This document shows positions 35,078 through 43,866 of a DNA stretch of 64,000 nucleotides, in pieces; positions within the stretch are counted from its first letter, which is position 1, and each line of letters starts with the position of its first letter. The translations under genes were made by a program, and so were the position numbers. The DNA comes from Methanobacterium_B sp963825335 (GTDB lineage Archaea > Methanobacteriota > Methanobacteria > Methanobacteriales > Methanobacteriaceae): the NCBI GenBank assembly GCA_963825335.1, contig CAWGSP010000001.1, positions 620,001 through 684,000 of the forward strand, read 5' to 3'. The notes beneath the pieces are model-generated. The model saw nothing but the letters and a program-made list of their open reading frames with translations, had not been told where the DNA came from and searched no databases.

Positions 35078-36595
35078 TTAACGTTCAATAAGTATCTTGT
35101 TAATTGAATCTAAAACTGCCTCCACACTGGCCATGACAACATCATCTGTTGTAGATCTTCCAGTTGCCCGATTACCGTTTTTATCCCCCATTATAACAAA
35201 AACCTCTGCAAGAGCATTTGTTCCTCCAGTAATAGCTTCTATATTATATTCCCTGAGTTCAATATCTGCGGTTTCACTTACAAGACTTTGTATAGCATTT
35301 ATAGCAGCATCAACAGGTCCAACCCCGGTTTTAGCAGCAGTTTTGATCTCGCCCTCTATGTTGAGTTTGACTGTTGCGGTGGGTAAAACATTATCCCCTG
35401 TCATGACTGAAAATCCTTCGAGTTTAACAAATTCTTTTTTAGCCCTTCCCAGCACAGTTTCCGACATGGATTTTAAATCGGCGTCGGTAACACATTTTCC
35501 TTTATCACCAAGTTCTTTGATCTGTTCGAACACCTTGGTGAACTGTACCTTATTGAGTTCGATTCCATATTCTTCTAACTTAGCTTTTACAGCATTTGCA
35601 CCAGTATTCTTTCCTAATACTATCCTACGAGTATGTCCAACCATTTCGGGAGTTATAGGTTCGTATGTTTCGGCTTTTTGGAGTACCCCGTGAACATGGA
35701 TCCCTGCTTCATGAGCAAATGCATTTTCACCAATGATCGCTTTGTTTGGTGGCATTTTAATCCCTGTAATCCTTGAAACAAATTCTGAAGTGCCCACTAG
35801 TAATTGGGTTTTTATATTGGTTTTTACTTGGTATAGAGCAGCTAAAGACATAACAACCTCTTCTAAAGAAGCATTGCCCGCTCTTTCACCTAACCCATTA
35901 ATAGTCACATGGGTTTGTTCTGCACCAGCTTCAACAGCACTTAAAGAATTTGCAACTGCAAGTCCGAAATCATCATGACAATGCACACTTACTGGAATCT
36001 TAATGATCTTTTTAAGCTCAGATATTAAGTAATTCATAGACGACGGTATCATGACTCCAACAGTATCTGGTACGTTAATGTAATCTGCACCAGCATCCTC
36101 AACGGCAGTATATATCTCCTTAAGGTAATCGAATTCTGTTCTTGTTGCGTCTTCTGCAGAAAATTCTGCAATAATTCCATGATCTTTAATATATTCCACA
36201 GCATCCACTGATTTTGTAAGAATCTCCTCTTTGTCCATTTTAAGCTTGTATTTCCTGTGAAGAGGGGATGTCCCAATGAAGGTGTGTATGTAATCTACTC
36301 CACAATCTATTGCTGCGTCGAGATCAGATTTCAAAGGTCTTGCCAAACCGCAAATACTGGAGTTCAGTCCAAGTTTTAATATTTCACGTGCTGCTTTCAT
36401 CTCGCCCGGTGATGATGCTGGAAATCCAACTTCCATTGTATCAACACCCAAGTTATCTAACTTTTTTGCGATTCTTATCTTTTCATCTGGAGTTATTGCT
36501 ACTCCCGGTGTTTGTTCACCATCTCTAAGGGTTGTATCCAAAATTTTAACGGTTTCTGGCAGATTCATAGTCTTTTTCACTGATTCTATATACAT
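35078..36595 (-). CDS. leuA: 2-isopropylmalate synthase (LeuA/citramalate synthase family)
   Basis: The 505-residue protein is a DRE-TIM-type acyltransferase. The active-site segment is ILDTTLRDGEQTPGV, the metal-binding HxH lies in VSVHCHDDFGLAVANS, and GLGERAGNASLEEV and AFAHEAGIHVHGVL follow. The C-terminal regulatory domain (about 370-505) should give feedback inhibition. It condenses acetyl-CoA with 2-oxoisovalerate for leucine; citramalate synthase (pyruvate acceptor) and homocitrate synthase are close relatives that cannot be fully excluded by eye. GAGGTC precedes ATG 36595. Confidence 0.85.
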   Translation of the reverse strand: MYIESVKKTMNLPETVKILDTTLRDGEQTPGVAITPDEKIRIAKKLDNLGVDTMEVGFPASSPGEMKAAREILKLGLNSSICGLARPLKSDLDAAIDCGVDYIHTFIGTSPLHRKYKLKMDKEEILTKSVDAVEYIKDHGIIAEFSAEDATRTEFDYLKEIYTAVEDAGADYINVPDTVGVMIPSSMNYLISELKKIIKIPVSVHCHDDFGLAVANSLSAVEAGAEQTHVTINGLGERAGNASLEEVVMSLAALYQVKTNIKTQLLVGTSEFVSRITGIKMPPNKAIIGENAFAHEAGIHVHGVLQKAETYEPITPEMVGHTRRIVLGKNTGANAVKAKLEEYGIELNKVQFTKVFEQIKELGDKGKCVTDADLKSMSETVLGRAKKEFVKLEGFSVMTGDNVLPTATVKLNIEGEIKTAAKTGVGPVDAAINAIQSLVSETADIELREYNIEAITGGTNALAEVFVIMGDKNGNRATGRSTTDDVVMASVEAVLDSINKILIER

Positions 36596-36695
36596 TGAAA
36601 GACCTCATTTGTTATTCATAATATATGATATGAATATGGTTGTAGGGTTTAAAAAAAAGTTGTCATTTTATATGTATTGTTAGTTTAATGAACAT

Positions 36696-37484
36696 TTAAA
36701 ATGCAGTACCCATAATCAGACTCAGGAAATTTCTCAGCCCGGGTGCAAGTCCTAATATGAATATAGCTAGTTTCAACATGTTTGCAATTGTCTTATCTTC
36801 AATATATTTATCTATAATATACAGTGCCCCCAATATAACGGTTATTTTTAGGGGGAACATAACGAGTGCAGTACCTGTAAGATTAGTAAGAGCACTTGGA
36901 AGAACATGCTGTTCACTGTAACCATAAAAAGTCACTGCAACGTAGGTTGAAGAGGCATCAAAGAGGTGGGCCATGAGAACACTTAAATTAAATTTATTTT
37001 TAAGTAAACTCCATTTAGTCCGTATAATTATAAATACAGAAGATGCGAGTGCCCAAACCCCAATTACTTGAAATGAAGTGATTAAATTTATTGGCCCAAA
37101 ATAAATTATGTTGGGGATGCAAATTAAAGAACCAATTAAGAATATGATGTATCTATAATCAAAATTAGTTTTTCTCTCTATAAAAACAGATATTAAAACA
37201 GTTATTATTGCTAAAAACCCTGTTAAGAAATATATTCCTGGTGTAACCAGGATGTATGTTAAAGGATAAATATTATTATCAACCAGTGCCCTTGCACTTG
37301 ATCCAAAGAATATAAACGGGATCAACGGCAGCATTAGATCAGCCGGGTCTTTCTTAATGTATTTGAACATTTTTATGATAAAAAGTATTATGATGCCTAA
37401 TAATATACCGAACACAACTGTGTTGAGTACTGTGTATCCAGGATGTAAATAAATAAAATTCTGACGAATGTACTGAAGGATCAT
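36696..37484 (-). CDS. DUF63 family membrane protein
   Basis: The 262-residue protein has seven or eight hydrophobic helices and clear DUF63 signatures: IPFIFFGSSARALVDNN in the second to third helix and MAHLFDASSTYVAVTFYGYSEQHVLP in the centre. DUF63 is an archaeal integral-membrane family of unknown function, related in fold to intramembrane enzymes by some accounts. Nothing in the neighbourhood fixes its role. It stands between leuA and a PHP gene on the same strand. Confidence 0.85.
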   Translation of the reverse strand: MILQYIRQNFIYLHPGYTVLNTVVFGILLGIIILFIIKMFKYIKKDPADLMLPLIPFIFFGSSARALVDNNIYPLTYILVTPGIYFLTGFLAIITVLISVFIERKTNFDYRYIIFLIGSLICIPNIIYFGPINLITSFQVIGVWALASSVFIIIRTKWSLLKNKFNLSVLMAHLFDASSTYVAVTFYGYSEQHVLPSALTNLTGTALVMFPLKITVILGALYIIDKYIEDKTIANMLKLAIFILGLAPGLRNFLSLIMGTAF

Positions 37485-37603
37485 GATCCTATTTAGATCT
37501 TGATAGGTTAAAATTAATTGTTTTGAGATATTCCTAAAAAAAGTTAACCAGCAATTTTTTTTATGTTGGTAAAAAAGTTATTAAATCCTAATAATTTCCC
37601 TTT

Positions 37604-38254
37604 CTAGCTCCTTTTCTTGATCTTCTTGTTTATGACTTCCTTCAATATCAGTGGTAAAGGAGTTCTATCCCCGTATACACTGGTTTTTCCAGATAATATT
37701 ACCTCGATTATACTTTCATAAGACATATCAGCTTCTAATTCTGTGACACAACTACCTATCGCCCTTAAAAAATGTGCATCACTGGAACCAATTTCAGGAA
37801 TATTTCGTTTTTCAGCAAGATTTTTAGCACGCCAATTAGAGTATCCGAATACATATCGGGAATTCAATGTTTCTATGGCATCTATATCCAATTCTTTGAC
37901 ATTATCGCAAAGTCCTTCCCTATAACTTACAAATGGATGAGCAGCAACAGCTATACCACCTAAATCCCTGATCTTTTCGATGGTATCATCGGGGGATAAT
38001 CCCTGTTTTATATCTTCTTTAATCCCAAGTGCCACTATATGTCCCTTACTTGAGCTTATCTCCATAGCCGGCACTACAACAATATCATTAAAGTCTTTGG
38101 CAATTTCTATCGTTGCTAAAGATCCTTTAATAGTGTTATGATCTGCAACAGCAATAGCATCAAGGCCTATTGATCTAGCCTGCTTCAAGATGTCTGTAGG
38201 GGATGCAGTAGAATCACTCGAAAATGTGCTGTGTATGTGTGGATCTATTATCAT
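37604..38254 (-). CDS. PHP-domain metal-dependent phosphoesterase
   Basis: The 216-residue PHP protein has DPHIHSTFSSDSTASP (H-x-H metal ligands), AVADHNTIKG, a central H in AVAAHPF, and EIGSSDAHFL near the C-terminus. Such small PHP proteins hydrolyse phosphodiesters or phosphates such as nucleotides. I begin at ATG 38254, preceded by AGGATGT; a longer frame from 38293 adds 13 residues without family similarity. The DUF1786 gene ends upstream by 77 bases on the same strand. Confidence 0.85.
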   Translation of the reverse strand: MIIDPHIHSTFSSDSTASPTDILKQARSIGLDAIAVADHNTIKGSLATIEIAKDFNDIVVVPAMEISSSKGHIVALGIKEDIKQGLSPDDTIEKIRDLGGIAVAAHPFVSYREGLCDNVKELDIDAIETLNSRYVFGYSNWRAKNLAEKRNIPEIGSSDAHFLRAIGSCVTELEADMSYESIIEVILSGKTSVYGDRTPLPLILKEVINKKIKKRS

Positions 38255-38331
38255 TTTTACATCCTGAATATTGTATGAAAATTTGATCAACAAAATTTTT
38301 ACTTATAAATCTCAATACAGTATAAATTTTT

Positions 38332-39360
38332 TTAATATTTGTACCTTCCCATTATGGTCTTTATTAAACCCACCGGGCCGGTCATCATGACATCACCTGC
38401 TGGAGCTGCAAAATGTAGTTTAAAGGTTGTTTTTTGTAATATTCGCCTAATGGGGCCTGCGGCAACAACACACTCTATATCATCTATTGATCTTATGATC
38501 CATGCACCATGTCCCCCATCTTGATGTACTTCTTCATTTGTGAGGGTACCGTTAATCAGTTTTTCGATCATTGACTGCATTTTATCGGGAGTCATAGAGC
38601 TTGTGTGATGTTCAAAAACTCCCATTATTCTACCATTTTCTATTGTTGCGGCTAAAGTGTGGCCGTTCCCAACATCAATGATCACATAATTATCAAGGGA
38701 TTTCACATATTCATCACAAGTTGCACCGGTTAACGATGCAAACTTAGAATCCATTAGGGTGGGATAATAATTTTTTAATGAATTGAAGATTCCGTTCATT
38801 CTTGTGAAATATTCTGGAATGCCATCATGATAAGCAAAATCATCGGGTAACTTCGGTATATTGAGTTTTTCTTTTATCTTCATGAAACGGAAGTTTCTAT
38901 CTCCCATTCCCTTCATGAATCCATGATCCTGGACTGCTATGCCTAAATGATCGAAATCAAATTCTACATCAAATTTAGATATTGCATCCTTAATAGCATT
39001 TAAATCAACATCTTGAAGTTGAATATTCCCCATCTCAGGATGTTGTTCTTTATCCGGTACTATTTTAATCCCAAGTGCTTTTACGCTATCCAAATCATCT
39101 CTTATAGTTCTTGCAGATCTTTCAGTCATTAATACCTTGTATCCTCTCTTAAGATGGCCTTTGATTGCGCGACTAACCGGTCCCCCGCCCATAACATTCC
39201 CTTTTATCAATATGTCGTTGTGATGTTTTTTTATTCTTTCGGCAATTATTTTAGTTGGTGAGGGCATTACCATTTTAATCGAATTTTCAATAGGATAATC
39301 AGAGTCATAAAGCATAATATCTTGAGTCCCAACTCCAACATCCACAGCTAATATTTTCAT
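38332..39360 (-). CDS. DUF1786 protein, ASKHA-like fold
   Basis: The 342-residue protein matches DUF1786, sometimes labelled pyruvate-formate-lyase-activating-related although no radical SAM cysteine motif is present. The N-terminus ILAVDVGVGTQDIMLYD and the middle segment YVIIDVGNGHTLAATIENG are two phosphate loops of an actin/Hsp70-like ATPase fold. GGHGAWIIRS and a C-terminal GDVMMTGPVGL are also conserved. Its reaction is unknown. The start has no strong binding site. It is divergent from trpB2 over about 200 bases. Confidence 0.8.
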   Translation of the reverse strand: MKILAVDVGVGTQDIMLYDSDYPIENSIKMVMPSPTKIIAERIKKHHNDILIKGNVMGGGPVSRAIKGHLKRGYKVLMTERSARTIRDDLDSVKALGIKIVPDKEQHPEMGNIQLQDVDLNAIKDAISKFDVEFDFDHLGIAVQDHGFMKGMGDRNFRFMKIKEKLNIPKLPDDFAYHDGIPEYFTRMNGIFNSLKNYYPTLMDSKFASLTGATCDEYVKSLDNYVIIDVGNGHTLAATIENGRIMGVFEHHTSSMTPDKMQSMIEKLINGTLTNEEVHQDGGHGAWIIRSIDDIECVVAAGPIRRILQKTTFKLHFAAPAGDVMMTGPVGLIKTIMGRYKY

Positions 39361-39420
39361 GTTTTATAATATGATTATTTTAAGTTATTAAATTATAAGA
39401 AGCCATAGCATGTCCAAATC

Positions 39421-39481
39421 TGTACAACAAAGATTTAAATAATACATAATATAATTTTGATACAACTATACTTTGTTGTAT
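39421..39481 (+). promoter_or_regulatory. trpB2 promoter with a dyad over the predicted transcription start
   Basis: TTTAAATA at 39434-39441 is a good TATA box, placing the transcription start near 39465. That point lies inside a perfect dyad, ATACAAC (39460-39466) and GTTGTAT (39475-39481), with an 8-base spacer. Just upstream is TGTACA (39421-39426), the hexamer known as the TRP box of TrpY-regulated genes in Methanothermobacter. A repressor overlapping the start is likely; that it is TrpY is inference. Confidence 0.5.
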
Positions 39482-39564
39482 TTTATTAAATTCAATAATA
39501 TGATATTATAGTAGTAAATTAAAGTGCAATTAAAGATAATAGATCAAAATTTAAAGGTGATTAA

Positions 39565-40857
39565 ATGTATAAAGTAACACTTTCAGAGAAGGAAACTCCA
39601 AAAAAATGGTACAATATCGTAGCAGATTTACCTGTTGAACTTCCTGCCCCCTCACAAACTGAAGAAGGGCACCAACTGGAAAATTTACCTAAATTGTTCT
39701 CTAAATATGTATTAGAGCAAGAAATGTCACAAGAAAGATGGATAGAAATTCCAAAAGCTGTTCGAAATGTTTACAAGCAGATCGGGCGTCCTTCACCACT
39801 TTATAGAGCAAAAGGTCTCGAAAAATATTTAGACACACCAGCCAAGATATATTATAAACGGGAAGATCTTTCACCAGTGGGTAGTCATAAATTAAATACT
39901 GCAATAGCTCAAGCCTACTACGCCAAAAAAGCAGGGGCTGAAAGATTGACAACAGAAACTGGTGCAGGACAATGGGGATCGGCATTATCTTTGGCATGCT
40001 CCATACTTGGGCTAGATTGTACAGTTTATATGGTGAATGTATCGTTCAAACAAAAACCATATCGTAAAACAGTCATGCATCTATACAATGGAGAAGTAAT
40101 ACCCTCACCAAGTGAGAAAACAGAGTTCGGGCGAAAAATTTTAAAAGAAGATCCAAACCACCCAGGATCTCTTGGAATAGCCATATCTGAAGCCATAGAA
40201 GACGCAATGGAAGATTCTAAGGCTTTCTACACCCTCGGAAGTGTTTTAAATCACGTACTTCTCCATCAAACAGTAATTGGTCTTGAGGCCAAAAAACAAT
40301 TCGAAATCATAGATGAAACACCTGATGTGTTGGTAGGATGCGTAGGTGGAGGTAGTAACTTCGGTGGAGCTGCATTCCCTTTCATGAAAGACAAGATTTC
40401 AGGAGACCTCGATTGTGAGTTCTTAGCTGCTGAGCCATCATCATGTCCAACCATTACACAGGGTGAATATAGATATGACTATGGAGATACTGCTGGACTA
40501 ACCCCGCTCATGAAAATGTATACCCTAGGACATGAATTTGTACCTCCTTCAGTCCATGCAGGAGGTTTACGTTATCATGGAATGGCACCTTTAGTTGCAT
40601 TGCTTGCAAACCAAGGATTGGTAGAAGGTAGAACAGTTAATCAAAATGAATTGTTCCAAACAGGAAAAATATTTGCTAACGCAGAAGGAGTTATTCCTGC
40701 ACCGGAAACATGTCATGCAATAAAAGTTGGAATGGATGAAGCAATAAAGTGCAGAAAAACAGGAGAAGCTAAAAACATAATGATAAGCTTCTCAGGGCAT
40801 GGTTTACTTGATCTTCAAGGATATGACGACTTTATTGAGGGTCATTTAACACAGTAA
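39565..40857 (+). CDS. trpB2: Tryptophan synthase beta chain, TrpB2 type
   Basis: The 430-residue PLP enzyme makes tryptophan from indole and serine. Its length and N-terminal extension (WYNIVADLPVELPAP) mark it as TrpB2 rather than the shorter TrpB1 of trp operons. The PLP lysine is in SPVGSHKLNTA (Lys109). The phosphate loop is CVGGGSNFGG, and the TrpB2-specific EPSSCPTITQGEYRYDYGD is present. No trpA is nearby, so it may rescue free indole or act with a distant partner. AAAGGTGAT precedes ATG 39565. Confidence 0.93.
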   Translation: MYKVTLSEKETPKKWYNIVADLPVELPAPSQTEEGHQLENLPKLFSKYVLEQEMSQERWIEIPKAVRNVYKQIGRPSPLYRAKGLEKYLDTPAKIYYKREDLSPVGSHKLNTAIAQAYYAKKAGAERLTTETGAGQWGSALSLACSILGLDCTVYMVNVSFKQKPYRKTVMHLYNGEVIPSPSEKTEFGRKILKEDPNHPGSLGIAISEAIEDAMEDSKAFYTLGSVLNHVLLHQTVIGLEAKKQFEIIDETPDVLVGCVGGGSNFGGAAFPFMKDKISGDLDCEFLAAEPSSCPTITQGEYRYDYGDTAGLTPLMKMYTLGHEFVPPSVHAGGLRYHGMAPLVALLANQGLVEGRTVNQNELFQTGKIFANAEGVIPAPETCHAIKVGMDEAIKCRKTGEAKNIMISFSGHGLLDLQGYDDFIEGHLTQ

Positions 40858-41009
40858 ATTCCATCCTATTTTTTTTAAATATAAATTTTTTTTGGTTATT
40901 TTTTAAATTAAATCCACGGTCACTATTTTCAATTTAAATTTAGTAAATTAATTATCAAATGATCAGTACATTAAAAATTGGTAACATTTTAAAGAACGTT
41001 GAAATATTA

Positions 41010-41017
41010 TTTATATA
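41010..41017 (+). promoter_or_regulatory. TATA box of fae-hps
   Basis: TTTATATA lies about 48 bases before the fae-hps start codon in an otherwise featureless spacer and fits the archaeal TATA consensus. This gives a leader of roughly 25 bases, with GGAGG in it. Confidence 0.5.
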
Positions 41018-41064
41018 GACTCGATCATAAGAATAATTAGGACTAATAATGGAGGATAATAATC

Positions 41065-42285
41065 ATGTATCAGATAGGCGAAGCCTTAATAGGAAATGGC
41101 AATGAAATAGCTCACGTTGATTTAGTAATTGGGGATAAAAATGGACCAGTAGGTCAATCATTTGTAAATAACATGTCTAACATGTCAATAGGACACACCC
41201 CCCTTTTATCTGTAATAAGGCCAAATTTACTTACCAAACCCGCAACATTGATTGTGCCTAAAGTAACAGTAGCAGACCTCAATGATGCTAATAAAATTTT
41301 CGGACCGGCTCAAACTGCCGTTGGTCGTGCTGTGGCAGATGCTGTAGCTGAGGGAATTATACCAGAAGAGGAAGTTGAAGACATAGTCATAATAGCAGGA
41401 ATCTTCATACACCCCGAAGCAGAGAATTACAGGAAAATTTACCAGTACAACTATGGTGCAACAAAACTTGCAATACAGAGAGCTATGGAAGGATATCCAT
41501 CAGTTAAAAAAGTTTTAGCAGAAAAAGATCGTGGAACTCATCCAATAATGGGATTCAAAGTCACTAGATTATGGAGCCCACCTTATCTCCAAGTTGCATT
41601 AGATCTCGACAACATGGACGAGATGGAACGCATAATCAACGACCTTCCCAACCGTGAAAGAATACTCATTGAAGCGGGAACACCTCTCGTTAAGAAATTT
41701 GGTGTCGGAATCATTGGGAAAATAAGAGAACTTAAAAATGATGCATTTATAATAGCAGATCTTAAAACTCTGGATGTCGGACGTATAGAAGTGAAAATGG
41801 CTGCAGACGAAACTGCAGATGCCATTGCTATTTCAGGACTTGGAACAATTGAATCGATTGAAAAAGCAATACACGAAGCTAAGAAGCAAGGTATATACTC
41901 TATACTGGATATGATGAATGTTGAAAACTTTGTTGGAAAACTTGAAGGCCTTGAATACAAACCAGATATAGTTCTACTCCACAGAAATGTTGACCTTGAA
42001 ACTATGCAATCAGAAAGGGGAGAAAAACTTGCAGAAGTTACAGAATGGGGTAACATCAGCCAGATCAAAGAGATATTAGGAAAAGGTAAACTTGTAGCTG
42101 TTGCAGGGGGAGTCACTCCAGATCGTGTCGACAAAGCCCTTGAAAGCAAAGCAGACATAATTGTTGTAGGCAGATATATTATAGGCTCAAGAGATGTGCG
42201 CCGTTCGGCACAGGACTTTTTAGATCGTATGCCACAAGATCCTGACACCATGCGACTGGCAATGGACGAAGATGAAGCAATTTAA
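41065..42285 (+). CDS. fae-hps: Bifunctional formaldehyde-activating enzyme / 3-hexulose-6-phosphate synthase
   Basis: The 406-residue fusion has an N-terminal Fae domain (1 to about 165) with catalytic His17 in NEIAHVDLVIGDKNGPVG. The C-terminal Hps domain (about 170-395) carries IEAGTPLVKKFGV, IIADLKTLDVGRIE and KMAADETADAIAISGLG. Fae condenses formaldehyde with tetrahydromethanopterin. Hps interconverts hexulose 6-phosphate with formaldehyde plus ribulose 5-phosphate. In methanogens the pair mainly makes ribulose 5-phosphate while catching the released formaldehyde. GGAGGATAA precedes the ATG, and a strong hairpin terminator overlaps the stop codon. Confidence 0.96.
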   Translation: MYQIGEALIGNGNEIAHVDLVIGDKNGPVGQSFVNNMSNMSIGHTPLLSVIRPNLLTKPATLIVPKVTVADLNDANKIFGPAQTAVGRAVADAVAEGIIPEEEVEDIVIIAGIFIHPEAENYRKIYQYNYGATKLAIQRAMEGYPSVKKVLAEKDRGTHPIMGFKVTRLWSPPYLQVALDLDNMDEMERIINDLPNRERILIEAGTPLVKKFGVGIIGKIRELKNDAFIIADLKTLDVGRIEVKMAADETADAIAISGLGTIESIEKAIHEAKKQGIYSILDMMNVENFVGKLEGLEYKPDIVLLHRNVDLETMQSERGEKLAEVTEWGNISQIKEILGKGKLVAVAGGVTPDRVDKALESKADIIVVGRYIIGSRDVRRSAQDFLDRMPQDPDTMRLAMDEDEAI

Positions 42286-42321
42286 AGATTTGATCTAAAT
42301 CTTTAATTATTTATTTTTTTT
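42284..42321 (+). terminator. Hairpin and oligo-T terminator of fae-hps
   Basis: AAAGATTT (42284-42291) and AAATCTTT (42297-42304) are perfect reverse complements around GATCT, followed by a T-rich run to 42321. The stem begins inside the stop codon of fae-hps. Confidence 0.75.
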
Positions 42322-42819
42322 AAGGCTCATCTTTTTAAGGTTCTTTTTGATTTATAAATTCCATCTAGTACTATATATCAGAACAACAATCTACAAGAAT
42401 ATTATTGTGATTTGATGACAGAACATCAGCAGATTTCTTCAGACCGTCTATGTTTGGTGTTTGAAAATAATTTAGTTTGAAATATTGTAGAACTTTAAAC
42501 CTAATTTATTGTATCAATATTTTTTTTTGAGATCGTGAAAATAATACAAATTAATAATTTCTTTAAGACATTTTTTTTAGAGCCATTTAAATGAATTAAC
42601 CTTATTTATGCATTAAATACCAAAATTAATAATAATTGGTGGTGTTATGATTGGATTAACATGATAAATCTTGAAATATTTATCAGGCCCTTAAAACTTG
42701 ACAATCTCTTTAATTAAAAAATCTTTTATGTGTTTATCGCCAGAGATATTCCTAGGATAACTTTCTTGTAAATTAATATTAATATGTTCAAATGTATTAT
42801 GAGTTATGGAGCTATAATT
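42286..42819. other. Gene-free interval between fae-hps and the iron-sulfur flavoprotein
   Basis: After the terminator there are about 500 bases without a credible coding frame. A C-box-like TGATGA near 42415 has no matching D box, so I do not call a guide RNA. The rest is AT-rich with several oligo-T runs. Confidence 0.4.
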
Positions 42820-43413
42820 ATGACCATACTGGGAATATGTGGAAGTCCAAGAAAACAAGCTACCGATTATGTTTTAAGGGAATCCTTAAACATGTTAGAA
42901 GAAAAGGGTTTTAAAACAAAATTTTTTGGTTTAAGAGGTAAAAATATTAGCCCATGCAGACACTGCGATTATTGTATTAGAAAGAAAGAATGTATTGTCC
43001 AGGACGATATGCAAGATCTTTATCCATTGATCACAGAAGCCAAGGGGTTAATAATGGCCACTCCCGTATATAATGGCGGGTTAAGTGCTCAACTTAAGGC
43101 AGTAATGGATCGTTGCAGGGCCCTTGGAGCCATTGACTTCGATTTCATGCGTTTCAAAGTTGGAATGGCAATAGCAGTTGGGGGAGACCGTATTGGAGGG
43201 CAAGAACTTGCGATCCAACAGATACATACTTTTTATATTCTTACAGGAGCCATACCTGTGAGTGGTGGAGCTTATGGTGCCAATATTGGTGCCAACTTTT
43301 GGTCTAATGATACTTTAAATGGTGTTAAAGAAGACGAGCAGGGTTTTAGAAGTTTGAGAAAAACTGTTAAAAGATTTTCTACATTCATCAATAAATTTGA
43401 AATGAAAGAATAA
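42820..43413 (+). CDS. Iron-sulfur flavoprotein (NADPH-dependent FMN reductase family)
   Basis: The 197-residue flavodoxin-fold protein starts MTILGICGSPRKQA, the FMN phosphate loop. It carries the compact cluster motif C-x2-C-x2-C-x5-C at Cys46, 49, 52 and 58 (CRHCDYCIRKKEC), the hallmark of archaeal Isf proteins that bind one [4Fe-4S] and FMN. MATPVYNGGLSAQLKAVMDR is the usual flavin-side loop. Isf proteins pass electrons from ferredoxin and may detoxify O2 or H2O2. ATG 42820 follows TGGAG by nine bases. A ferredoxin gene lies 177 bases downstream and could be its partner. Confidence 0.88.
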   Translation: MTILGICGSPRKQATDYVLRESLNMLEEKGFKTKFFGLRGKNISPCRHCDYCIRKKECIVQDDMQDLYPLITEAKGLIMATPVYNGGLSAQLKAVMDRCRALGAIDFDFMRFKVGMAIAVGGDRIGGQELAIQQIHTFYILTGAIPVSGGAYGANIGANFWSNDTLNGVKEDEQGFRSLRKTVKRFSTFINKFEMKE

Positions 43414-43456
43414 ATTTTTTAAAATAATTGCAAAGATGAAAATTAGTAGTTATAAA

Positions 43457-43476
43457 TTATAAGTTAAAACTTATAA
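43457..43476. repeat. Palindromic site of the ATAAGTTATAACTTAT family, upstream copy
   Basis: TTATAAGTT (43457-43465) and AACTTATAA (43468-43476) are perfect arms around AA. Flanking bases repeat the half site further (TATAAATTATAA before, CTTATTA after). It belongs to the same sequence family as the palindromes around the parA operon, here 120 bases before the ferredoxin-hisB pair. Confidence 0.65.
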
Positions 43477-43555
43477 CTTATTAGTAATGTGTCATTTTTA
43501 AAGGATGATACTCAAAAATAAACAATCTAAACAAAAAAAATTAATAGAATTTAAT

Positions 43556-43582
43556 GATAAGTTATTAGTTATAAGTTATAAG
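43556..43582. repeat. Tandem half sites of the same family just before the ferredoxin gene
   Basis: The half site ATAAGTTAT occurs twice in direct orientation (around 43557-43565 and 43571-43579), separated by TAG. It abuts the ribosome binding site AAGGAG of the ferredoxin gene. A protein bound here would cover the leader of the ferredoxin-hisB transcript. Confidence 0.5.
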
Positions 43583-43590
43583 GAGAAAAT

Positions 43591-43866
43591 ATGAGAATAG
43601 AAGTAGATACCGATAAATGCACTGGATGTGGAATATGCAAAGAAATTTGCCCTAAAGGTGCAAAAATATGGGATGTTAACAAAAAAGCGATGGCAACAAA
43701 TCTGAAATACTGCCACTTATGCACAATATGCGCAGGAAAATGTCCAGAACAAGCCATACATATAATTAGGGACGAAGAAAGTAATGTTAATCAAAATGAA
43801 GATAATGAAAATATAACCCAGGATGATAACAATGAGAAAAAAAACAATGAAGAGAAAAACCTCTGA
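43591..43866 (+). CDS. Ferredoxin, 2x[4Fe-4S], with Asn/Glu-rich tail
   Basis: The 91-residue protein has two complete cluster motifs, CTGCGICKEICP and CHLCTICAGKCP, in the first 55 residues. These are followed by a 35-residue tail of mostly Asn, Glu, Asp and Lys with no cluster residues. It should carry electrons in the cytoplasm. AAGGAG lies eight bases before ATG 43591. The tail codons from 43832 on overlap the start of hisB in another frame, which may explain their odd composition. The pair shares its leader with AAGTTATAA-type repeats. Confidence 0.88.
   Translation: MRIEVDTDKCTGCGICKEICPKGAKIWDVNKKAMATNLKYCHLCTICAGKCPEQAIHIIRDEESNVNQNEDNENITQDDNNEKKNNEEKNL

Noticed and set aside
35097..35693. 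198-codon frame antisense to leuA
   Set aside because: It is a shadow of the leuA reading frame with no independent evidence.
41583..42251. 222-codon frame antisense to fae-hps
   Set aside because: It mirrors the codon structure of a well-supported gene and gives a Ser/Arg-rich shadow protein without motifs or start signal.
42408..42470. Possible C/D box guide RNA (TTGATGA near 42415)
   Set aside because: No CTGA D box occurs at a suitable distance and no C'/D' pair is present.
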